Assembly: GCA_014825775.1 (NCBI GenBank)
Contig: MVAQ01000018.1
Span: 117,336 to 181,335, forward strand
Direction of reading: 5' to 3'
From: Krasilnikovozyma curviuscula
Lineage: Eukaryota > Basidiomycota > Tremellomycetes > Cystofilobasidiales > Mrakiaceae
DNA length: 64,000 nt
Shown: piece after piece, positions 54,730 to 64,000 of the stretch
How positions within the stretch are numbered: the first letter of the stretch is position 1
Layout: each line of letters opens with the position of its first letter
Program-made: the position numbers and the translations under genes
The notes under the pieces: model-generated
What the model saw: only the letters and a program-made list of their open reading frames with translations
What the model was told of the DNA's origin: nothing
The model's database searches: none

Positions 54730-57700
54730 ATGGACGTCGACGATGAGCTTACTCAACTAGAGGCTCTTGAGGCTTTACCAGGGGTTTTGGATCTCCTTGA
54801 GGCGAATCCGTTCTCAGCTGAAGCCCATCGAAAACATATCTCTCTCGCTCAGGCTGCAGGAATGGAGGCACAGGTGCTCGCTGCTAGGGAGAGGATGATA
54901 CAGTCCTTAGCTTGCACAGATGGTATATCCTTTCATTAAACTCTCTTTATTTGATCAGGATCTGGATGGCAGGAAGTACTGAAGCGGTTCGTTTCTCCTC
55001 GCTCGTCATACAGATATATGGCTGCCGTATCTCTCGTCAAAAGTAGCTATAATGAACAAGGATTCGGTATCAGACCTAGAAGAAATTTTGGATCTGCACA
55101 CCCGTTCACTGGATGACTACCTTTGTAAGTGTTCATTGTCTCCTACATTCTTCTTTTCACTTGAGCTGACTTGTAACGCTTTCTACAGCTCTTCCTCTGA
55201 TACAAGCTAGGCTCACGTGGGTGTTGGAGCAGTATGAAGAAGCTCAGATAGGTTCAGATGAGGTTTGCGAGTTGTTCAGTGAGGAAAAGACCAGGGTCAT
55301 CGCGCTTGACTCCATTTCAAGAGTCAGTGGAATGTTATCCGAGGTAAGGTCCCTTCCATCCGGTCTGCCTTAGATGAGTCTAACTTGGCTTTTGTTGCCT
55401 GATCGGCATGGCGAAGAGTCATCTTGTTTGGAATGTAGTAAGGGCCTGGGAAGAAAGTCTTTTAGATGACTTGGATGTGAATATCTGCCATTCTAGATAA
55501 CGCTCTCTATTTTTTGGATATTGACACTGACCTTGGCTCAATATTTTGTTGATTTTTTCTAGCCTTCTGAACGGTAGGTAATTTCGGCATTGTCAGTTGA
55601 TGACGGCCCCACCTAACTTACCCTTCTTCTTTGTACTACCCAGCTCAACTAGGATAGAAGCGATTCACAAATTCTACTTAGACCGATTGAGAGTTCCTCA
55701 CAGCAGTCCGTGTTTCATGTTCTCCTTACAGTCCAACGGATCGCTGACTACAGTTGACCGTTATGATGGTCGTTTCTCAAAACATACAGCGATGGGCCAA
55801 ACGCAACAAGATTACTCAGCGTTCTGTACAAAGCACTGCAACTCTGAATATGAGAATCGAATGGTGAAAGCAACGAAGATGAAACAGGAAGGTGTGCGGA
55901 AGTGGGATGTCAGGGAGCCGTATGAGAGTACTCTGGTAGGCGCTTTTTCTTTTACTTCTCCCCCTTGCATTGGTACTGCTCGTGAAACTGACTATCACTA
56001 TGTATCTCGTTGCCTGTTTCATCAGGAGAATCCTTACACAGATCTCTCACCGCTATACCTCTCGTATCTGTCCTTCGAACTCCATACCAAGAAGCCAGAT
56101 GTGGATCAAACGTATGCTCTCTACCAGCGAGCGATAAGTTATTCAGCAAAAGAGAGTACCGATGGTGAAGAGAGTTTCTGGCTAGGGTTCTTTAGTTTCC
56201 TGGTAAGTGCTTCACGATGTGCGACACGAGCCCGACATGACCGATAACTTACTTCCTGGCATTTTGTAGAGAACTCACAAACCAGTCAGACTTTTGGATA
56301 ACCTCAGGAAAGCGGTGAGAAGTGTTCAGGGGTCAGGAATAATCTGGGCCGAATATATTAAGTCACTGGTATGTCACTCCCAATGATCTCCGCTTAGACA
56401 ACACTAACGCATCATGAATTTCCAATGATCCTTGATGAAACAGGAGCGCTCAATGCAGCCTCACGAAGAGATTGAAAGTTAGTTCAACGCCCACTTGATT
56501 TTGTTTACCTTGCTGACCGCTTTCTTCCTGCCTAGATGTGTTCCAGCAAGCGCTCGCAACAGGGTTGATAGGAGCACGGGGTATCGAAGACATCGTTTCT
56601 TTATATCAAGCTAGAGCTGGAGCTGAGAGGCGGCTACCAGATGCCGATGGTGCAGTCCAAAACATTCATTCTCCATTCGGTAGCTTAGACTGACGCTTTG
56701 TTATGATCTCTCCAGTCGACGCCGTAACTCACATTCTGATGCAGGGAATAGGTCGCGTGCAAGAAGGTAAGGTGTCTCTTCTCGTGAGAACTAGGAGAGC
56801 GAACTAACGACCGAATTCTGACCATCAGTGTCCGAAGCTGGTGATCCACAAATCAGACTAGAGTCGTACTTAGCCAGCTATGTAAGTCACGATCATCCTT
56901 AACGCTAGTGCCTCTTGTCTTCTGGTACTAACGTCAACTCGTATCCTACCTCAGCTCGAAACTCACCAAAAACTGGACGAGGCTGCGTCTATATGGGACT
57001 CGGTTTCCAAGCTCCACAAGCACTCTTACCTCGTCTGGACACGTTTTACCGAGTTTGAAATGTCAGTAGTACGCTTCACTATGGCATTCCTATATCTCTG
57101 AAATCATCCTTCCCATTTTCCCATTATTCCCCAGACGACGTGGAAACTATGTTGGTGCTCGATCCATCTTCACCAAGATTTGCAGCTTCATCATAAAAAT
57201 GGATTGGCCTGAGGCTGTTTTTGGTGCATACACCACATTTGAAGAGTACTATGGTTCGGTGAGGGATCAAGATGTTGCGATGAAAAGGGTGGAGACGGAA
57301 TCCGGGATCTTGGCCGGCAAGAGATCAAAGGTGAGAGCTTCTGCTTTTAATCATCATATCCCTTTGCATCCCAAATTTTGATGACTCCTACTTTTTTAAT
57401 TTCCAAATGAATAGGAGGCTCAACAAGCAGCAGCAGCAGCCTATGATCAGCCGCTCACAGAGCCATCCTCGTCAGCGGTTCCTATGGATGTAATTCCTGA
57501 AGTAACACATGCGGAGGAAACAACATCAGAAGCCTTGTCCAGCAAAAGAAAAATCGAGGAAGTTGACCTTGGGGCCCGACAGGATAACAACTCGTTCAAG
57601 AAACAAAAAACTGATGAGTTGGTTCGGTGCGTGAAGCTGCCTCGTTACTCACGTACTATCGTCTCAGCTAACGTCCTGGTGCACCATTCTTGTAGTGACC

Positions 57701-59492
57701 GTGAGCATACAACCGTCTTCGTTTCGGGATTACCTAGAGGAACAGAAAAGGATGACGTCAAGAATCTGTTTAGAGATGTGAGTTCTTTTCCGTAAGCCTC
57801 CATACATCTCTCGTCGCTAAGGCTCGCCTTACTATTTTCAAGTGTGGTGACATCAGAGAGATAGATATTCAAGAAACAGAAGAATTTGTAGCTGCCACTG
57901 TGGAGTTCTTGAGTCGCGAAAGCATTCTAACTGCTTTGACTCGAGACAAGAAGAAAGTGAATGGGGAGGAAGTAAATGTCCATTTCGCTTGGAAGTCCAC
58001 TCTCTACGTCACCAACTTTCCGGATTCGATGGATGATGCTGGCATGCGAAGGTTATTTTCAGAAGTGAGATTTCTTATGCTTTAATTGTTGAGTGGTTCC
58101 ATCCTTACGTCTCTTTGCAACTGCAGTTTGGAGTCATATTCAAGATCCGATGGCCTAGTAAGAAATATAAAGCTACTCGTCGCTTTGCCTACGTCCAGTT
58201 CCTCTCCCCAGTATGTTGATTCTGTTTTTTGTTCTCTTGAAGTTCGTTTACTAAATCCTCCCATTGGCAATAATAGTCTGCAGCCAATGAAGCGGTGAAG
58301 TCACTCAATGGCAAAGAGTTAGAGACTGGCTTCCCCCTTTCAGTCGCCATCTCTGATCCACAAATCCGAAAATCGAGAACAGACGCCAAATCAAACGAGC
58401 GTACTCTGTATGTGACAAACCTGGCAAATGCAACGAAGGAAGAAGATCTAAACATGGTGTTCAAAGAGGTGAGAATCTTGTCACCCACAGCTTATTCATC
58501 TTAGGCCAATATATTCTCTTCTTCTGCAGTTTGGTGCAATCAAGAGCATCAGGGTCCTCAGAGATGCTGAGGGAAGGTCCAAAAGGTCCGGTTTCGTTGA
58601 ATTTCATGAAGCATCGGCAGCGGTCAAGTCTTTGGCTCTCAACTCGACTGAGGTCAAGAAGAAGAAAATGGGTGTCACTATTGCAGAGGTAAGACACAAA
58701 CAGATTCCAAAGTAAGTTTGCAATGTGATCATGTTCTCGACATGCCATCGAGACTTAGCCCGTTCTTCTTTTCTCCGCCAGAAAACTTCATCAGTCCATT
58801 CGTGTGTACGACGTTCCAGAAGGAACACAGGATGCTCTTCTGCAACAAGCATTCGAAAAGATTACTACGGTAGTCAGAGCTGAAATAGAAGAAGATAGAG
58901 CTGAGGCCATTGTGGAGCTCGACTCTGTCGAGGTAAGGACATTCCACAACTCTTTTTCTTGAACTAAAGCTGAAGCAGTAATCGCTGTAGGAAATGGAGA
59001 GACTACTCTCTGAACATAACCCATTCTCTTTCAATGGTACCTCTCTACCCATCGAGGTTGCGACAGCACACCGACGTCGTAATCATCCAACTGCTCCAGC
59101 ACCGAGAGCAAACGGAGCCAACAACATCACAGCGACAGTAGCGAGTAACTCTGGTAAGAACATGGATAGTCTATACAGTCATCGATTTGCGCTAACTAAC
59201 ATTTCATTCCCGTTCAGCTTCATCGCACGCAACCGCTGCTGCTCCAACCGCGACCCCACCTGCGTTGTTTCGTCCCCCTGTCGCTCCGAAAAGTCGGCTT
59301 GGCTTAGGTGGTAGAAAACCACCTACTGCAACATTCAAAACAGCAAAGCCAATAGGGAGCACGTCAACAAGTCCTACTGAAGCTGCTACCCCTACAGCAA
59401 ATGGAAGTTCTCGGGCTATTGCTGATGCTCCCAAACCAACTCCGAAGGGGCAAAATGATTTCAGGGCTATGCTCTTGCAGAAGAAGGAGTGA
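54730..59492 (+). CDS. SART3/Prp24-type U6 snRNP recycling factor (HAT and RRM)
   Basis: This factor anneals U4 and U6 snRNA to rebuild the tri-snRNP for splicing. The N-terminal half consists of HAT repeats, as in animal SART3 and fission-yeast Prp24. The chosen ATG at 54730 (MDVDDELTQLEALEALPG) begins them. One HAT exon reads SYLSFELHTKKPDVDQTYAL. The C-terminal half carries RRM1 (TTVFVSGLPRGTEKDD), RRM2 (STLYVTNFPDSMDDAG), RRM3 (RTLYVTNLANATKEEDL) and a degenerate RRM4 (SIRVYDVPEGTQDALL). Ala/Pro/Thr-rich sequence follows. The last residues KGQNDFRAMLLQKKE form the Lsm-binding-type tail. About 20 short introns give roughly 1,030 residues. An upstream in-frame segment opens without a certain ATG, so the N-terminus could be longer. 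Confidence 0.87.
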
Positions 59493-59551
59493 AGAAGGAG
59501 AGCCCAAGGCGAGATAGCTTCTGATATTGTAAAACATTACTACAACATGTC

Positions 59552-62170
59552 TTATAACATGTCTCCTTCTGTACCAAAATGAGTCTTTAGAGAGTGGTCT
59601 GGCTTTCTTTTGGTGCTCTTTAAAAACCCACAGAAGTCCAGCTCATGACTTGCACGCATGAACCTGGCCTGGTATTCTCTGTTTCCCACATCACCCACTC
59701 CTGAGTCTTTACCTTCATCGTTCTCCTCCTTCTCTTCACCGTCTTCGACATCTGTGGCCGCTCTATGCCGCTTTGATTTCCCTTTCCCCTTGCTCTTCTT
59801 AGGAGTTGATATCTTCCGCTTGGATCCGTGACCATCCTCTTCTCCATCCTTGAGGACTGAGGCAAATGACTCGTACCAGTCGAACATGTTGATGAGTTTG
59901 CCACTCTGAAGGTATTTCTTGAACAAAATAGTTGTATCTGGAAGGCTCGATGCAGTGGCTCCGTCTTTTTCGAGAGAAGCACTGGAGCAACATGCGCAGT
60001 TCAGGTAGATGGAAGGGTCGAGGAGAGCATTCTGGATGGCAGAGAATGGTGATGGTTGCATGATCTTCAAAATCCCCAAGAAAGAGTCATCAATCACCAT
60101 CAAACACGTTCCATTTGAGGAAACGGGATAACGACTCACTTGAGGGATGGCGTTTGCGTCTGAAAAAGTCCACACTTCTCTAAAGCATTCGCCATGATAC
60201 GTCTCTGAATCGATCGTGTTCTTAAAATATGTCTGAATTACTTCAGAAACTCTAGCTGCGCTAACTTCATCTGGTAGCTGTTGGATCTCATCAAAAAGAG
60301 CTTGGACGAACGGAGGTCGTGGCTGTGGGACCGCGGAGACTATGCCCTCCAGCATTTGTACCAGATAAGCAACCTCATTCAGAGGCAAGAGTCTACGAAG
60401 AGCTGAAATAAGCTACTGTGCGTGCAACGCTATAAGTTGAAGGCTGCTCACCTGATGGACATGAGATCTTTTGACGGTGAACTCTGACCTCCTTTTCTGA
60501 CCACCGAGCTGCCAGTTTGGAGGTACTCAAGGTGCAACTCCAACCTCAACAGCTTTTCTTCAGAAGCCCTCAGCTGCGCTTTTATCCTCGCTGCTTCGGA
60601 AAGTGGTCCAACCTCCTTCCTGTCTTCTAAGTAAACCTTGATGGTCTCCCACAACAAGAAGGCGACTTTGGAAACAGTGACGCGGTTTTGAAAGTGTTCA
60701 AATGAATCTCTGAGGGTCTCAAGCACTGACTGTGGTGATGGCAGATATGGACTGACGGGCGAAGGGGATGATCGCGGTTGTAGCGTTGTAGGCAGAGAGC
60801 TTTGAGTAATAGACGGGAGGGAGATTAAGTTTTTGTAAAGTGACGAGTCCGACGAGAAAGAGCCTTGATGCAACAAAGATTCAGAGTGGAGCGTAAACAG
60901 TCCTAAGTGGCTCATGAAACGATGAAGATGGATATACTGTACCTCATGAAGATCAGCGAAGCTCAGAAGAGAAAGGACGAATAGTTTGACTGACCTGGAT
61001 ACTAGAAACTAGTCTCTCAATACTCCCATCTACCGCATCAAAATGTCTCTTCAGATCCAGCAAAGAGTAACGAGTGATCATGACATCTGGTTGGAACTCC
61101 AGGGAACCCCAGATGCCAGTCGTGATCTTCTCAAACAGCTCTGTCGCCGACAGGCTACCATACGAGCCCTGATTCAAAACTTCTACGCTTAGAGACTCCC
61201 ATGCTTGGATATCGACAGAGTTGTGTATTGTTGAAGGAGTCGAATTTGTGACGAAACAAAAGGAGAATCTAAGGCAAGGCGTGTGGAGAGCCATAATTTG
61301 GATGAAGTCGGTGAGTGCTGATGGATGGAGAGTTTCAGGGTAAAGCAGTGTTATTAGGATTGACGATGGGGTAGCGAATTTGGCTGTTAGCTCTTGTTGA
61401 AAGGTTGCAAGCGAAAGGATCTGTCTCAAGAACAAAAGTGAGTATTGGGAAGCAGACCACTCATAAGCACAGCTGACCTTTGAAGAAGAGGATGACAGTC
61501 CAATTTTGGAGCTCAAGCTTGAGAGAGTTGATTTCGTGAGCATATCTGCCGTGAGGCTTGGTTTACAGTCAACTGAGACGGCAAAGATTGTGCTGGAGTG
61601 CGAGGTACCACCAGTGAGAGATATTGACGAGGAGGAAGGTTCTAAGTACTCCTTTTGACTGTGCTCTTCAGCAGAGAGATTAGCCAGTCTTAACGAAAGC
61701 GACGCTAGCAAATGCGAAGTTGCTTTTCGCGACGAAGCTGCAGAACAATGGACAGGTCGTCAGTTCAACAGCTATGTCAGTGACAAACGCGTCACCAATA
61801 GTATACACTCACTTTCTATGATTGCAGTTGGTATATAAGCATAAGGAAGCCTGCTTCTCTCTTCTGCTGTCGAGTGCGATCGTTTCGCAAAGTCAACCAG
61901 GCTGTCGATGGTGGTATTGACCATGGATTGGATGATGTCCTGACAAAAACACAGCGTAAGAGTAGGTCTCAAACGGTTTTGAATGAGGGAATGGGAACTC
62001 ACATCTATCCTTGAATTGCACTTCGACCAGCTTTTCCTGTAGGAAGCCAGTCGATTGACCATTCCATCGTGGATATCTGATTCAAAGGCAGGAATCCCTT
62101 CATCTGGTCGTTTCCTCTTCTTGAGAAAAAAGATCCCTTGCGCTCGAGAGTCCAAATTCACATTCTCCAT
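59552..62170 (-). CDS. ORC3: Origin recognition complex subunit 3
   Basis: This is a subunit of the six-part ORC that marks replication origins and loads MCM. The ATG at 62170 opens MENVNLDSRAQGIFFLKKRK. The AAA+-like part follows: IIQSMVNTTIDSLVDFAKRS, then YAYIPTAIIE and TIFAVSVDCKPSL. It goes on through KFATPSSILITLLYPETLHP and RYSLLDLKRHFD. The C-terminal winged-helix region carries LQSGKLINMFDWYESF and the family-typical end ELDFCGFLKSTKRKPDHSLK, stop at 59552. About nine short introns; about 760 residues. It converges with the SART3-type gene with only 59 bp between stops, so their 3' UTRs overlap. It starts 89 bp from the divergent ABP1 gene. Confidence 0.88.
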
Positions 62171-62259
62171 TGAAATTAAGAGTAATTGGATGGGTCGTCG
62201 CCTCGAGGTGACTTTCGATTTCGCCTAGTTTTCCCAAACGGCCTTAATCACCCAAAATA
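62171..62259. promoter_or_regulatory. Bidirectional promoter region, ORC3 / ABP1
   Basis: 89 bp between divergent start codons, the shortest such gap in the window. Confidence 0.5.
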
Positions 62260-64000
62260 ATGCAGGTCAACCTCTCATCTCGAGAACTCGAGAAGGCTAG
62301 AGATGAAATTATTACAGGAGATACTGATACAGACTGGGTCATTTTGTGAGTCGAGCTGATTCCCCCTTTCCGTGGTTTCATCGTATCCAGTTCCTGTGCA
62401 ACGCTGACTGAGGGCATTTTCCCTTCTCTCTCTGTGTGATGTTATCTCGTCGTTGGCTGATCGATGGTATTTTTGAACCCTGTCCAATAGTACGTATGAT
62501 AAGGGAGGAAATGACCTGAAAGTCGGTGGAACTGGAGATGGCGGACTGGACGAAATCGTGCGTGTTTCGTTCCCGTTTCCACTTCCTTCACTGTTCTGAC
62601 TAGTCTATGTCCTTTACTAGGCTGACGAATTTCATGATGGAAGAATGCAGTATGGTTTCATTCGAGTGATTGATCCCAACTCGAAGCTCACGAAGTTCGT
62701 CCAAATTGTGCGTCATCCCATTCCCACTTCTTCCAATTGCTTTACGTCAAAGCTTCTAAGGTAGCTCCTTGCAATCTCTGGTGTAACAGAACTGGTGCGG
62801 TGATGGTGTTCCTGAATCAAAGAAGGGTCTCTTCCGTGAGTCACCCTCCTCGAGAGCCAAGCAGAGGAGGTGAGCTGACCGGCCCTCGACCCACTACTAC
62901 AGACAGTCACGCTCAGACTGTCGGCAAGTTCTTGAGGGTCACTCATATGGCTGTCAATGCTAGAAGCGAACAGGATGTCCAGCCAGCTTTGATCTTGAAG
63001 AAACTGGCCGACAGTGGTGGAGCCAAGTATTCGGTCAACTCAGCCCAGGAGACGTCCAGGACATATGAAAAGATTGCTCCAGTTGGGTCAACTTACGAAC
63101 CTATCAAAGTAGATATGAACACTCTGAGAGCTGGTGCCAAGAAGGATGTCATTGGCTCGGTTGTGAGTCAATCTGTTCCATTTCTCCCTACTTCGTAGCG
63201 CTCACCTGCTCTGTTATTGTCTTCCAAAGGGCTCTACCTATGTCCCAGCTAAGAATGAGCTCCAAAATATCAGATCTGCCCCACCACCTCAAGAAAACAA
63301 ACCAACAGTGCAGATACGTGCTCCTGCTAACGATGACGAGTCTTGGGGAGATGAACCACCAGCGGTTCCTACGCCTGCCGCACCACCAGCTGTACCAAGC
63401 GCCTCTCGACCAATACCAGCTACTGCTCCTGCCAACTTCACTCGCCCAATGCCAGCATCTGTGAGGAACATCAATCTTTCTAAATTGTAAACAATGCTGA
63501 TTTGGTTCTCAATGGATTTTCAGACTTATACTCCACCGGCGCCTGTGAAAGCATCAGATCCAGCTCCTTCGCCAGCAGCTCAATCAAAGCCCTCTTCTGA
63601 AGACAAGATTGCTCCAGTCGGGACCGCTTACACCCCTGTCCAGCTCGCCGCTCCGAAGAAGCTGGTCAACCGATGGGGCGCCCAAGCACAAGTGGAACCT
63701 GAAGTCAAACCAACTCTACCAGCATCTACTGGAGGTAAACTTACTTGGACTCAACGACAGGAGCTCGCAAAAAAGCAGCAAGCTGAAGAAGAGGCAAAGA
63801 GCAAGAACGCGACTGCAGCTGTTGCTAGTCTTGTCGGTGGTGCTGCAGTTGCTGGTGTGACAGCTGTCGCTGTTCACAGCGACACTCCGCCACCACCAAA
63901 AAGAAACTTCCAACCAGTGGCGGATGATGACGATGGGTTTGAAGATCCAGACCCTGTCAATGCTGAAGACGATGAGCCTGCTGCTCCGGCTCCTCCTCCG
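62260..64000 (+). CDS. ABP1: Actin-binding protein ABP1 (drebrin-like), 3' end beyond window
   Basis: This protein binds F-actin and the Arp2/3 complex at endocytic patches. The ATG at 62260 (MQVNLSSRELEKARDEI) opens an ADF-homology domain: TDTDWVIF, TYDKGGNDLKVGGTGDGGLDE, then MQYGFIRVIDPNSKLTKFV. NWCGDGVPESKKGLF is followed by a 64-nt intron and HSHAQTVGKFLRVTHMAVNA. The middle is Pro/Ala/Thr-rich. It carries repeated IAPVGxxYxP motifs (IAPVGSTYEP, GSTYVP, IAPVGTAYTP with KKLVNRWG) and an acidic patch (DDDDGFEDPD). The frame is open to the window edge, so the usual C-terminal SH3 domain would lie beyond it. The early introns keep frame throughout. Confidence 0.93.

Overview
The window is nuclear DNA from a fungus, almost certainly a basidiomycete and most likely a tremellomycete close to Cryptococcus or Kwoniella. 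The class is inferred from gene structure, codon style and protein similarity. Nearly every gene is cut by many short introns, roughly 45 to 120 nt, with GTGAGT or GTAAGT donors and CAG or TAG acceptors. Genes are packed on both strands with gaps of about 60 to 800 nt. I see no plasmid, phage, CRISPR or transposon signature. Spliced models were joined by eye from reading frames and splice sites, so internal exon boundaries are approximate except where positions are given.

Layout, left half. 1-5.2 kb: an unrecognised serine-rich protein with a KEN box, and a BSD-domain protein. 5.2-14.6 kb: two paralogous 14-TM-type MFS exporters in divergent orientation, bracketing an F-box protein, the cullin-RING subunit RBX1 and a HAD-type 2-haloacid dehalogenase. 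14.9-18.2 kb: a Zn(II)2Cys6 transcription factor. 19.9-22 kb: a TVP38/VTT Golgi membrane protein. 22.3-25.5 kb: a BRCT-domain protein whose 5' end is unresolved. 25.6-34.3 kb: a giant BEACH-WD40 protein ending in a FYVE-like cysteine module. 34.5-39.2 kb: the DEAH helicase DHR1/ECM16.

Layout, right half. 39.5-40.7 kb: a small membrane protein. 40.7-43.5 kb: a gene-poor stretch holding one intron-containing tRNA-Ile(AAU). 43.5-44.8 kb: tropomyosin. 45-50.7 kb: a large, mostly disordered protein. 50.9-64 kb: GOT1, TAP42, CIA2, a SART3/Prp24-type U6 snRNP factor, ORC3, and the 5' part of the actin-binding protein ABP1, cut by the window edge.

Most genes are single-copy housekeeping functions: ubiquitin ligation, ribosome biogenesis, splicing, Fe-S delivery, TOR/PP2A signalling, replication origin recognition, actin cytoskeleton and Golgi traffic. 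They do not form a pathway cluster. Four head-to-head pairs have start codons only about 90 to 250 bp apart and probably share promoters. I found no convincing new multi-gene system. The best leads are the KEN-box protein, the FYVE-like tail on the BEACH protein, a set of very small exons (9, 13, 15, 15 and 17 nt) in four genes, the BRCT protein, the large disordered protein and the diverged exporter pair.
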